64,000 nucleotides of DNA, taken from positions 26,219,135 to 26,283,134 of the forward strand of contig NC_030385.2 of assembly GCF_001625215.2 (NCBI RefSeq), in the 5' to 3' direction. Shown piece after piece: positions 9,885 to 19,833 of this stretch (the first letter of the stretch is position 1; every line of letters starts with the position of its first letter). The position numbers and the translations under genes are program-made. The notes beneath the pieces were generated by a model. It was not told where the DNA came from, made no database searches, and worked only from the letters and a program-made list of their open reading frames with translations. The DNA comes from Daucus carota subsp. sativus (lineage: Eukaryota; Streptophyta; Magnoliopsida; Apiales; Apiaceae).

Positions 9885-12800
9885 TTACCCCGGGCCCAAA
9901 CACTCACCTTGTCCTCAAGGTGGAAAGATGGAAAGAATGCAGTGATATGGTCATAAGACTCCCAGGTGGCCTCTTCCTTTGGCTGACCCTGCCACTTGAT
10001 CAAGACCTCAACTGCACCACTTAACTCAGCTGGTCCCTCCCGAACACCCAACAGCTGTTCTGGTACAGTGTCAGATGGAAATGACTCATTCCCCATCTGG
10101 GGTAATGTAGAGGACACTGCCACGGGTCCTACAGATTTCTTCAGTAACGAGACATGGAACACGGGATGAATACGGGACTCTGGAGGAAGCTGCAGTTTAT
10201 AGGCTACTGCACCTACTCGCTGAAGCACTGGAAACGGCCCGTAGTATTTAGCTGCTAGTTTCTCAAACGAGCGACGGACGACTGAGCGCTGTCTATACGG
10301 GTGTAACTTCAAATATACCATCTCCCCAACTGTGAAAACCACCTCACGTCGGGATAAATCCTCCTGCACTTTCATTCGGTGCTGGGCCCTCACAAGGTTG
10401 GCCTTCAACTCATCTAATATCCCATCCCTCTCCAGCATCCGGTCCTCTAAACTGGCTACAGCAGTATCACCAACATGGTACCTCATAATCTGAGGTGGGG
10501 GGCGTCCGTACAAGGCCTGAAACGGACTAAAACCAGTAGAACTATGCGTGGACGTGTTGTACCAAAACTCTGCCCAGGCGAGCCACTTTGACCACGACTT
10601 TGGATGATCTTGAATGAAACATCGCAAGTACGTTTCCAGAGATTTGTTTACCACTTCAGTTTGCCCATCCGACTGAGGGTGGTAGGCAGTGCTTTTATGG
10701 AGAAGCGTGCCCTGCAGTTTGAACAGTTCAGCCCAAAACAAACTCACAAACACCCGGTCTCGGTCAGATACAATGGTGGTGGGAAACCCGTGATGCTTTA
10801 CCACTTCTCGTACGAAAACTTCAGCTACAGAGGCTGCTGTGTACGGGTGTTTCAGAGGTATGAAATGGCTGTACTTGGTTAAACGATCAACCACCACTAG
10901 TACAGTGTTCCACCCATGAGAAGTCGGTAAGCCTTCAACAAAATCCATCGAAATGGCATCCCAAACCAATGTGGGAATAGAGAGTGGCTGCAACAACCCA
11001 CCTGGCGACAAGGTGGATGATTTAGCCTGCTGGCAAATGCTGCACTGACGTACATACTGAGCTATCTCCTTTCTCATACCCGGCCAAAACCAATCCGAAG
11101 CAATTCGCTTGTATGTCTTAAAATCACCCGAATGACCCCCAAGTGGAGAATCATGATAATCATGCAGTATAGTGGCTATGAGTGCAGACTTCGGAGGCAA
11201 TACTAACCTGCCTTTATACTTCAAATCACCATGCTCCAGGTGATAGCCCGTAGGTACGGCTCTGCCCTGCTGGATATCCGAGGTTAGCTGACTGATAAAC
11301 TCATGCTTCCGAATATCACTGGCATATTCAACCCAGCTAGACCCCCCCGACACCAGTAATGCCCCAAGCTCCACCTCGGTCCAAAATTCCCTCGAAAGAG
11401 CATCGGCAACTCTATTTGTCGCCCCTGATTTATACAGGATTGTGAAATTGTAAGCCATTAACTTGCTTACCCAGCGTTGATACTCTGGCCCCACCTCTCT
11501 TTGCTCCATCAAGTACTTTAAACTTTGTTGATCCGTCCGGATAACAAAGTGCCTCCCAAGCAAATAGTGTTTCCACTTTAACACTGCTAACACAATTGCC
11601 ATCAATTCCTTCTCGTAAATGGACTTTAACCGCCCTCTTGGCCCCAACACCTTACTGAAATAAGCAATGGGATGGCCTTCCTGTAGCAATACTGCACCCA
11701 AACCAAACCCCGACGCATCGGCTTCAATAATGAAGCATTTAGTGAAATCAGGCATAGCCAGAATCGGGCCCTGCAGCAATGCTTTTTGCAGCTGGCTGAA
11801 AGCAGTTGTGGCTTCCTCAGTCCAACAGAACTGATCTTTCTTTAATTGATCTGTGAGTGGGCGAGCAATCTCAGCAAATCCCGCAATAAACCTACGGTAA
11901 TACCCAGCCAAGCCTAGAAAACCCCTCAAATCTCGCAAGTTGCGTGGTAGCGGCCAGTCCTTCACCGCTTTCAGCTTCTCATCGTCCATTGCAACACCAT
12001 TTTGGGAAATCACATGGCCCAAGTACTGTATTTGTTGCTTGCCAAACTCACATTTGTTACCATTAGCAAATAACTGATGCTGTTCCAAAGTAGCCAGGAC
12101 ACCAGCCACATCCAATATATGCTGCTGCTTAGTAGTGCTGTACACTAGGATGTCATCGAAAAAGACTAACACACATTTTCGAAGGTAGGGCTGGAAGACC
12201 GAATTCATAAGTCCCTGAAACGTGGCAGGTGCGTTCATCATACCAAACGGCATCACGAGAAATTCGTAGTGGCCCGTATGAGTACGAAACGCAGTTTTAT
12301 GCACATCCTCTGCTTTGACTCGGATCTGATGGTATCCAGACTTTAAGTCAAGCTTGGTGAACCACTTGGCTCCGTGTAACTCGTCAAGAAGCTCATCAAT
12401 CACTGGAATGGGGTATTTGTCCGCCACTGTCACTTTGTTCAATGCTCTATAGTCTACACAGAAACGCCAGCTTCCATCTTTTTTCTTAACTAGCAGCACT
12501 GGGCTTGAGTAGGGACTGGCTGAGGGCTGAATAATGCCAGCTCGTAGCATATCAGCAATTAGCTTCTCAATTTCATCTTTCTGTGCTTGGGCATAACGGT
12601 ACGGCCGCACACTCACTGGGTCTACCCCATCTTTGAGGATTATTGCGTGTTCGTGGCCTCTCGAAGGAGGCAGTCCCTCGGGCAGATGAAACACGCTCTT
12701 GAACTGAGCCACTGTAGCGGCTAGAAAGTCAGGGGCTGTGGGCAGATTTTCTAACTCAGGAGGGGTGTCCAGTACTGCAGCTAACTGATTAAACTCAACC

Positions 12801-14041
12801 AAAAAACCCGGACCCTCAGTACGCAGAGTTTTTATCATGGCCTTCAACGAAATGCGCGATCTGCCTAAAGAAGGATCACCTTTAATTATCACATCCTCCT
12901 TGCCCAGTCGGAACTTGAGGGTTTGCGTTTTCCAGTTGGTCGACATGGTGCCTAACTTCTCCAACCATTGCACCCCCAAAATTATGTCTGAGTTGCCCAA
13001 GGGAAGGGGAAGAAAATCCTCAATCACCGTGATACCTGCCAGCTTCAGAACCACCGATTTACACTCCCCTTCACCCTGTACCGCCTCTCCCGTGCCTAGT
13101 GCGACCCCAAAGGATTTTGAGGGAGTTACTGGAATCCCCAGACGTGACACAGCCTCCACCGACACAAAGTTGTGAGTAGCTCCAGGGTCGATCATTACCA
13201 CCACCTCACGACCATTTATTTCCCCCAACAGTTTCAACGTTTTCGGACTCGTAATACCCACCACTGAATTCAAAGAAATTTCAGGCCGACACACCTCCTC
13301 AACTACACCCTCCTCTCCTGCAATAGGCTGTTGTTCCTCCCCCATCCCTCCATCCTCTTCGGGTTGCAACACAATCACACTAAGTTCCTTCTTCTTACAC
13401 CTATGACCCACACTCCATTTCTCATCACAACGGAAACACTCTCCCCTCTCCCGTTTCGCTTGAAAATCCTTGTCACTTAAACGACGCACTTCACCCCCAA
13501 GACCAACACTGGACCCCGAGCTATTACTGCGGCCTGTGGACAGAGTAGGGCTCGACGAGCCTTGCGAATACGAAGAAACAGATTTGGGCTGCGGTATATA
13601 CGACTGAGACTGGGATTTAAAAGACGAGAGACTGGCATTACCTGACTGAGGAGAAAATGCCACTTCTGAATGATAGTGTACTCCCCCTGCTTTAAACTCG
13701 CCTTTTCGATAGTGCATCCCCTTCAACTTGTCCTCCACTTTGACAGCCATATCCATGGCATGATCTAGGCTCCTAGGACTTAACAGTCTCACTTCAGCTC
13801 GAATCTCAGTTTTCAACCCCGTAATGAACTGGTCTTTCGCTATCTCCTCTGGCACCCCAGTTAATGGAGCCATGAGCTCAATAAATTTCCTCCTGTACTC
13901 GAGCACTCCAGCCTCTTGGCGATGATTCAGCCACTGCTCGTAAAGGCTCCCCGCAGATGAGGGCCGAAACTGAATCAGGAGCATCCCTTTCAATTCCTCC
14001 CACGCCGAATCGGACGGCGGCCATGTTCCCATTGGTACCAC
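9794..14041 (-). CDS. Gag C-terminal part plus Pol polyprotein with chromodomain
   Basis: A 1415-codon frame without stops. It begins with the rest of gag (WEELKGMLLIQFRP) and a CCHC zinc knuckle CFRCDEKWSVGHRC (about 203-216). Next come aspartic protease DPGAT (about 284), reverse transcriptase with catalytic FFDDILVYS (about 627), RNase H with DASGFGLGAVL (about 774), integrase HHCC zinc finger ending CSICQQAK (about 1000), and the DDE core with Asp near 1033 and 1094. A C-terminal chromodomain (about 1340-1385, VLIKWQGQPKEEATWES) is thought to steer integration to particular chromatin. The annotated ATG at 14041 is just the first one after the gag frame change; the native product should be a single Gag-Pol. 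All catalytic motifs look intact. Confidence 0.93.
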   Translation of the reverse strand: MVPMGTWPPSDSAWEELKGMLLIQFRPSSAGSLYEQWLNHRQEAGVLEYRRKFIELMAPLTGVPEEIAKDQFITGLKTEIRAEVRLLSPRSLDHAMDMAVKVEDKLKGMHYRKGEFKAGGVHYHSEVAFSPQSGNASLSSFKSQSQSYIPQPKSVSSYSQGSSSPTLSTGRSNSSGSSVGLGGEVRRLSDKDFQAKRERGECFRCDEKWSVGHRCKKKELSVIVLQPEEDGGMGEEQQPIAGEEGVVEEVCRPEISLNSVVGITSPKTLKLLGEINGREVVVMIDPGATHNFVSVEAVSRLGIPVTPSKSFGVALGTGEAVQGEGECKSVVLKLAGITVIEDFLPLPLGNSDIILGVQWLEKLGTMSTNWKTQTLKFRLGKEDVIIKGDPSLGRSRISLKAMIKTLRTEGPGFLVEFNQLAAVLDTPPELENLPTAPDFLAATVAQFKSVFHLPEGLPPSRGHEHAIILKDGVDPVSVRPYRYAQAQKDEIEKLIADMLRAGIIQPSASPYSSPVLLVKKKDGSWRFCVDYRALNKVTVADKYPIPVIDELLDELHGAKWFTKLDLKSGYHQIRVKAEDVHKTAFRTHTGHYEFLVMPFGMMNAPATFQGLMNSVFQPYLRKCVLVFFDDILVYSTTKQQHILDVAGVLATLEQHQLFANGNKCEFGKQQIQYLGHVISQNGVAMDDEKLKAVKDWPLPRNLRDLRGFLGLAGYYRRFIAGFAEIARPLTDQLKKDQFCWTEEATTAFSQLQKALLQGPILAMPDFTKCFIIEADASGFGLGAVLLQEGHPIAYFSKVLGPRGRLKSIYEKELMAIVLAVLKWKHYLLGRHFVIRTDQQSLKYLMEQREVGPEYQRWVSKLMAYNFTILYKSGATNRVADALSREFWTEVELGALLVSGGSSWVEYASDIRKHEFISQLTSDIQQGRAVPTGYHLEHGDLKYKGRLVLPPKSALIATILHDYHDSPLGGHSGDFKTYKRIASDWFWPGMRKEIAQYVRQCSICQQAKSSTLSPGGLLQPLSIPTLVWDAISMDFVEGLPTSHGWNTVLVVVDRLTKYSHFIPLKHPYTAASVAEVFVREVVKHHGFPTTIVSDRDRVFVSLFWAELFKLQGTLLHKSTAYHPQSDGQTEVVNKSLETYLRCFIQDHPKSWSKWLAWAEFWYNTSTHSSTGFSPFQALYGRPPPQIMRYHVGDTAVASLEDRMLERDGILDELKANLVRAQHRMKVQEDLSRREVVFTVGEMVYLKLHPYRQRSVVRRSFEKLAAKYYGPFPVLQRVGAVAYKLQLPPESRIHPVFHVSLLKKSVGPVAVSSTLPQMGNESFPSDTVPEQLLGVREGPAELSGAVEVLIKWQGQPKEEATWESYDHITAFFPSFHLEDKVSVWARGNAKDQPKSYDGVVYRRRPKTAAQTTTDQSP

Positions 14042-14694
14042 AGTAAGGCATCTCCATCCAACGACACAATTGCAGCCTCCAATTGCTCCTCGTCACACAG
14101 ACGGTAAAAATGAAAATACCTTTCAGCTCTAAGAATCCACCCATCTGGGTTAGTGCCTGAAAAAACCGGTAGATCCAACTTCTTGTGGCGCCAACCCGAT
14201 CCAGAAAACTGACCCGGGATCCGACCCATATACCCATCATCCCCTCCTGACCCGAAACCGCCCAGTTGTGCTCCACCCCGACCCGATCCAAACCCTGAAC
14301 CCTCTGGTCGACTGCCCTCGCCACCCTCGCCCACCATACTACCCAGATGTGGTTTTGGCTGTGGCCCAGAAGCTGAAGCCCCAAAACGAGGAGTCGGGTC
14401 TAGTCCTCGAATGGAAGACAAGGACGATTTCATTTCATCCTGAAACCGAATCTGCTCGTCCTTCATAGCGTTCAACATCACTTCATTCTGTTCACGAGAT
14501 CGAGCGATGCGCGCCTCCAGACGCTGAGAAGTTTGGTCAATTGACATAGTTAAATGATCCACTAAAGATCTCTGCAACTCCTGGGTAGCCGACGTGACGG
14601 CGATGGCTATTTGTTCGGCCATAGCCGCACGCAACTCACTCAACCCTGTCTCCAGTACTTCAATACGATGCTGATTAGAAGGCGGCGCCCCCAT
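13990..14694 (-). CDS. Gag N-terminal part of the chromovirus
   Basis: A 234-codon frame from ATG 14694, just after the primer-binding site. Residues about 10-110 are a charged helical region likely to form a coiled coil. A glycine/serine-rich linker (about 120-165) follows, then the conserved retrotransposon gag start with LPVFSGTNPDGWILRAERYF and LDGDALLWYQWEHGRRP. In relatives the frame would continue straight into WEELK and the rest of gag. Here it runs out of frame after GRRP and stops at 13990, while the downstream frame starts 52 bp earlier in another phase. One missing base explains this. It may be an inactivating mutation, a sequencing error or, less likely, a programmed shift. Confidence 0.85.
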   Translation of the reverse strand: MGAPPSNQHRIEVLETGLSELRAAMAEQIAIAVTSATQELQRSLVDHLTMSIDQTSQRLEARIARSREQNEVMLNAMKDEQIRFQDEMKSSLSSIRGLDPTPRFGASASGPQPKPHLGSMVGEGGEGSRPEGSGFGSGRGGAQLGGFGSGGDDGYMGRIPGQFSGSGWRHKKLDLPVFSGTNPDGWILRAERYFHFYRLCDEEQLEAAIVSLDGDALLWYQWEHGRRPIRRGRN

Positions 14695-14717
14695 TCTTCC
14701 AGATCACCAAGGTCGTA

Positions 14718-14730
14718 GGCTCTGATACCA
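14718..14730 (-). promoter_or_regulatory. Primer-binding site (tRNA-Met)
   Basis: Minus strand reads TGGTATCAGAGCC two bases inside the 5' LTR. This is the classic complement of the 3' end of plant initiator tRNA-Met used to prime minus-strand DNA synthesis. Confidence 0.9.
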
Positions 14731-14732
14731 AT

Positions 14733-15052
14733 TGCTATGAATTAAGTACAGCCAAACGAATCAATAAGCAAGCAACAGTAAGATTAAGAGAAGTCCCACA
14801 GACAAATGGTTCACAGAATACCAAATACAATCCCCACACTTCGAGAAGGGGGCGTCTCCCAAACAACACACTACCAAATAGATTCCAGATGCCCACCTCT
14901 ATTCCCCCCACTCGCCCTTAACTAACCCTATTACATGATTTGACCATAATACCCTTGACAGCTATGGGCTCTGGTCTGTTGTTGTCTGGGCTGCAGTCTT
15001 GGGCCTCCTCCTGTAAACCACTCCATCATATGACTTGGGCTGGTCCTTAGCA
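14733..15052 (-). repeat. 5' LTR of the chromovirus
   Basis: 320 bp, identical by eye to the LTR at 9565-9884. It is the 5' LTR because the tRNA primer-binding site and gag start lie just inside it on the minus strand. Confidence 0.95.
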
Positions 15053-15057
15053 CATTT

Positions 15058-15975
15058 ATAATTGACACTTTGATAATGGGGCCAACATTCAATTCAATAG
15101 ACACCTGAAATTGTATTGAACAAAGGTTATAAAAAAAATCAACCAGTAAGAAAAATGAACCTAAAATAACCGGGCGATCATTTTAACAGTGAAAATTAAG
15201 AGGAAGAAACAAATGCATCGCGTAGTGTTTATTTACACGTTTGTCTACGAAAACAGAAAGAACAAAAAGTGAGATGCAAGCAAGCTTCTGCTTCTGCTTC
15301 TTGTGTGTGTTTTTTCTTTTTGTCCCTGTTTATTCTTGTCTCCTGTTGTAGCAAAAATGAGCCATCAGGTCCAATGTAGAAGAAGTAGGCCGTCTTCGAT
15401 CTTGTCTCTTCAACTTGTAATCCTTGATGGATTTCATTGAATGAATATTATTTATAGGAGAATGCATTGGTATAATCGCTTGCTCAAGTCTTATTATATC
15501 ATCACTTTTATCCTGTATAAAGTGCAAATCATTTTAAAAATTATTATTAGATATCCGGTATGACATTAGATGACCAACTTTCTCAAAATCTGAGAGTGAT
15601 ATCGGAGATTCCTGTACCTGATCATATATTTTTATTAAAAGAGAGGAACAACCTTTGAACTGTGCATGTGCTACGATTTTTGCACTTATGTGCTCAAATT
15701 TTAGCCTAAATATCAGCACTCTAATCTAACTAACACATGTTGCAACTGCCGAATGCTTATGTTCAAGACATAGCATTTAGATGGAGGTCACAGTATTATT
15801 GCAAACAGACCAAAAATGTGCAGTATATTTTGTTGTTATCAATGTACCTCTTTATAAAGTTTAAAGCTCGGTTTATGTATGAACTATTCCAATAATATTA
15901 CATTAAAATATGACAAATGCACATATGTGTAGAATTTAGAGAGTGGCCTTAAGGCTTCACAATGTGATTCCTTCG
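15058..15975. other. Intergenic DNA upstream of CYP72A
   Basis: About 0.9 kb with no recognisable gene. Two minus-strand frames of about 60 codons (15330-15719) have no family features. A short CTTCTG trinucleotide-rich stretch lies at 15283-15300. Confidence 0.45.
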
Positions 15976-15983
15976 TATAAATA
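15976..15983 (+). promoter_or_regulatory. Likely TATA box of the CYP72A gene
   Basis: TATAAATA lies 70 bp before the ATG, in the correct range for a plant TATA promoter with a short leader. Confidence 0.55.
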
Positions 15984-16052
15984 TGTGTATCCTGCTTGAT
16001 TATGCCAAGCTAACCCAGTGGTATTCAACAACACTTAAATTTAGAAGAGAAA

Positions 16053-18110
16053 ATGGAAGAGAGTTCCCCAATCCTGTCAGGTATCGCAGTTGTTGCAGTT
16101 ACAGTTGTGGCAATTATATCAATGAAAGTGGTGAGGTGGCTTTGGTTAAGGCCTAAGATGTATGAGAAGTTCTTAAAAGATCAAGGATACCATGCAAATT
16201 CATACAGGATCCTACGCGGTGACATGCTTGACTTTGCAGCGATGGCCCAGGAGAATAGGCCTAAGCAGATCAAATTGGCTGACAATGTCTCTTTCCATGC
16301 TTTACCTTACATCCATAGCATCATCAAGAAATATGGTATAGTTTCTACACAAACTTTGTGTGTGCAGGGTAAATCGTCTAACTGTCATTCTTTGCTAAAT
16401 GATAGATGTCAATCTGCAGGTAAAAGGGCATTTATTTGGTTTGGACCAACACCAAGCATACAAGTGATCGATCCTGAGCAAATTAGGGAAATTATGTCTA
16501 AGCCAAGTATATTCCACAAGATGCACCCCAACCCGCTTGGTGATATGATCCTTGGTGGCCTCATTAGCTCTGAGGATGCTAAATGGTCCAGGGATAGAAA
16601 AATAATGAACCCTGCCTTCCACTTGGAAAAGCTAAAGGTTTATTCTGCTTCCTAAGGAATTATCTAGCTAACACAAAAAAATTTACCAAGTAAAGATCAC
16701 TAGCTATGCCATTATGGCTAACTAAGAAAGTTTGCATCAAAGTTCTTTGAATGAGTTTTTCTTTAAAATATTCCTCCTGTTTCATGACAGAGAATGCTTC
16801 CAGCAATTCATCAGAGTTGTGATGAGATGATCAGGAAATGGGAAACACTAGTTTTAAAGGTGGGGTCAGCAGAAATAGATGTATGGCCTAGTCTTGAAGA
16901 TCTGTCTGGTGATGTGATCTCTCGAACAGCATTTGGCAGTAATTATGAAGAAGGAAGAAGAATCTTTATTCTTCAGAAGGAACAAGTTGAACTCACTCTT
17001 CAACTTATGAAGTTTGTTGTCTTTCCCGGTTGGAGGTAATAAAATTACTTTTTCAAGTACCGGAAATTCTAATCCAAAAGTTGTACGACTGAACCGATCC
17101 AATTACAAAGATATTATCACTGTTATTTTTCAGTGTGAAACAAAATCACAAAATTTCCATATAAATCAGGAAAGCTACTATTAGTTAACACAAAATGCTG
17201 GTTCCAGGTATCTTCCTATTAAAGCGAACAAGAGAATGAATGCAATCTGCAGAGAAATACAAATACTTCTAAGGGGTATCATCAGCAAACGACAGAAGGC
17301 AATGGAAGTGGGAGAAGTTGAAAATGATGACTTGTTGGGTATTCTCTTAAAATCTAATTCTGAGGAAATCCAAGAAAGTGGAATTGGGATGAACATTGAA
17401 GAGGTGATGAAAGAGTGCAAGCTATTTTATTTCGCTGGCTCGGAAACAACCTCAAATTTGCTAGTTTGGACTTTAATTATGTTGAGCACACATCCTGAAT
17501 GGCAAACTCGAGCAAGAGAAGAAGTTTTACAAGCTTTTGGCAGCAAAAAACCTGATTTTGACGGACTAAACCATCTCAAAATAGTAAGACACCTCTCCAA
17601 ACTAAAGCCGAAAAAGTACTTTGTTGGGCCATGTAGAAAATTTTAAATCAATATAGTTAATGTTATTCAATTTTTTAAGTGCAGGTAACAATGGTTCTAC
17701 AAGAAGTTTTAAGATTATATCCACCTGCATCAATGCTTACCCGGTCAGTCCCAAAAGATGCAAAACTAGGTAACATTAGTCTTCCAGCCGGGATAATATT
17801 TACCATTCCAGTAATCTTACTTCACCATGATCCGGAAATATGGGGAAAGGATTCTAATGAATTCAAACCAGAGAGGTTTTCTGAAGGAATTTCAAGCGCA
17901 ACAAAAGGAAAATTCTCTTACATTCCATTTGGAGGAGGTCCCCGTATATGCATTGGGCAAAATTTCGCCCTGGTTGAAGCCAAGATGGCACTGAGTATGA
18001 TGTTACAAAGGTTTCAGTTCCAACTTTCTCCATCTTATGTGCATGCACCTTTCCCTATTTTAACTCTTCAACCTCAGCATGGAGCGCCATTGATTCTGCG
18101 ACGGCTTTAG
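16053..18110 (+). CDS. CYP72A-family cytochrome P450, intact, five exons
   Basis: Exons 16053-16335, 16420-16637, 16791-17035, 17208-17583 and 17685-18110 join in phase to 515 residues, a normal CYP72A length. An N-terminal membrane anchor (about 8-32) is followed by the CYP72 opening [18 protein letters not shown]. The I-helix oxygen-activation motif AGSETT is at 325-330, the K-helix EVLR at 381-384, the FKPERF signature at 434-439, and the haem loop [10 protein letters not shown] with ligand Cys463. CYP72A enzymes are ER mono-oxygenases acting on triterpenoids, monoterpenoid glycosides or gibberellins; the substrate cannot be read from sequence. Intron 1 is only 84 bp, a multiple of three without a stop, so its retention would add 28 residues. 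A decayed paralogue follows directly downstream, indicating tandem duplication. Confidence 0.95.
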
Positions 18111-18848
18111 CATGCTTCTGGGGAAGTCATGCATGATTGTTAATCCATCTGTGGACCTGAACAAGTGATGCAATTGACGAGTTGTGAGGTGAAATATTAG
18201 TGTTTAGGTATTTGATAATAAAAGTAAGAGGAATGTGTTGTTTGAATAATTCATTCATGATGAAATATTAGAACCAGAATTTGAGCTGTTTAACTCAAGA
18301 ATTTCAATAGAAGTGTGTTGTTCCTCATCAAGCGTTTACCTTGCAGTATACTTATAAAAGTTTATAAACTCTCTGTAACCTCTTTCTCCAAGCATTGCTG
18401 TATTGTCAAAATTAAATTAACCCCGAATAAAAACATTTGAAATTTGGTGGCTTTTAATTAGTAGTTATAAATATTTATAGCCAAATTGCACAAATTTCCT
18501 GATTCAATCCTAATAATAGGATTGGTCGTGAATATATCTACTTTACATCTTAAAATTTTCGGAACTGCAAAGATTATAATTATCTCCATATAAACCATTG
18601 TTGATCGATTGTTGGGAAGCTTAGATTTTCAACTCCTCCATAAAAATAGGCTTACATTGGTTTTAAGTATCCTGCAAATCCTCATTCTGAGCTTTGATAC
18701 AATCCCTTCCAAGTAGAAAAGTCATAATAGAAAAGTTGCTGCAAAGACTATGAAGATAATAGCAAATTAATTTCTTTGTAAAATAAACCTCTCGTTAATT
18801 GTATGTATAATATCAGAAATATTGTAATTAATCAACATAAGTTGCTGG
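18111..18848. other. 3' flank of CYP72A and spacer
   Basis: Presumed 3' UTR and terminator region of the CYP72A gene followed by AT-rich DNA; no further exon of the downstream pseudogene was recognised before 18849. Confidence 0.5.
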
Positions 18849-19510
18849 TTTGAGGTACATTCCGATCAGAGAGAACAAGAGAACGAAGATTATCCGCAAT
18901 GAGATTCAAGTAGTGCTAAGGGTATCATCAGCAAAAGACAGAAGGCTTTGCAAATGGGAGAAGTTGAAAATGATGATATGTTTGTGTTGAAATCTAATTC
19001 AGGTGGTGTTTGGCTGGCCATTATAAGCCGACTTCTAAGTTTATAAGTTATAAGCATTTATTTGTACTATTTGTGTAAAAAGTCAAGAAGCACTTAAAAG
19101 AAGTTAGGATTATACTTCTGCTTATTTCCCAAACAATTTAATCACTTATAAGTCTTAACTTGCTTCTGACTTCTACTTCACTTTTTTATTTTAAGCAAAA
19201 ATCACTTATTTTAAGCTCACCCAAACGGCCCCTCAAAAAAAATCAAAGAAAGTGGAGCCGGAATGGACATTCAAGAGGTGATGAATGAATGTAAACCATT
19301 CTACTTGGCTGGCTTAGAGACAGCCTTAGATTTGCTTGTTTGAACTTTAATATACATCCAGATTTTAGTTAATGTTATTTAACTGTTCAAAGTGCCCGTT
19401 ATGCTACTTGATCATCATCCTGATCTTTAGGGCGGGGACTCTGATTAATCCAGAGCGGAGAGGTTTTGTGAAGGAGATTCCTTTGGACTGCATTGGGCAA
19501 CACTATGAGA
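18849..19510 (+). pseudogene. Decayed CYP72A paralogue interrupted by a MITE
   Basis: Fragments matching exon 4 and exon 5 of the neighbouring CYP72A are in order. At 18853-19001 is RYIPIRENKRTKIIRNEIQ, then [13 protein letters not shown] and GEVENDD. After a MITE at 19002-19232, ESGAGMDIQEVMNECK and a mutated I-helix FYLAGLETALDLLV end in a stop (19236-19341). A short gap leads to VMLLDHHPDL with a stop, then AERF and CIGQH remnants near 19400-19505. Frameshifts, in-frame stops and large deletions (no ExxR, no haem loop) make it non-functional. Exons 1-3 are absent. Confidence 0.85.
19002..19232. mobile_element. PIF/Harbinger-type MITE in the CYP72A pseudogene
   Basis: 231 bp, beginning GGTGGTGTTTGG and ending CCAAACGGCCCC. 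The 3-bp duplication TCA lies on both sides (18999-19001, 19233-19235). The flanks rejoin to the interrupted CYP72A exon (SNS | ...IKESG), confirming insertion. Confidence 0.8.
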
Positions 19511-19532
19511 GTGTTTGGTTTATGGTTAATAA

Positions 19533-19830
19533 GAGCATCTCCAAAAGACCAAGAGACTCTTAGTTGTTCTTCATATCACTAATAACCTCTTGATTCTTTC
19601 TCCTCTCTCCTCAAAGTTAAGAGCCACTACAAAGCTCTAAAATATCCATTCCCTCCAATTACATTTGAGTCTGTGTCATACACAAGTCCAAACAAAAATA
19701 AAATATTAACTTAAGAGCAAGTATAAAGAATATTGTTGGAATTGAGACTCTTAAATTTGTATTAAGTTACTAAGAGTCTAATATTTTATATTATATTTAA
19801 GAGTTGGTTATGCGATTATTGGAGATGCTC
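19533..19830. mobile_element. Tourist/Harbinger-type MITE
   Basis: 298 bp with perfect terminal inverted repeats GAGCATCTCCAA / TTGGAGATGCTC and a TAA duplication (19530-19532, 19831-19833). Internally AT-rich and non-coding. Confidence 0.85.
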
Positions 19831-19833
19831 TAA

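Larger units (their letters stand above)
9565..15052 (-). mobile_element. Ty3/gypsy chromovirus (Reina-like), nearly intact and very young
   Basis: A 5488-bp element with 320-bp direct LTRs (9565-9884 and 14733-15052) that start TG and end CA. The 5-bp target duplication CATTT flanks it (9560-9564, 15053-15057). Transcription is on the minus strand. The primer-binding site TGGTATCAGAGCC, complementary to initiator tRNA-Met, lies next to the 5' LTR. Coding order is gag, protease, reverse transcriptase, RNase H, integrase, chromodomain. The C-terminal chromodomain makes it a chromovirus; the short LTRs and Met primer site suggest the Reina clade (inference). By eye the two LTRs show no difference, implying a very recent insertion. 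A frame change within gag is the only obvious defect. Confidence 0.95.

Noticed and set aside
12837..13175. Plus-strand open frames opposite the chromovirus pol (also 10604-10882 and 14268-14468)
   Set aside because: They are antisense shadows of a long, clearly homologous Gag-Pol frame.
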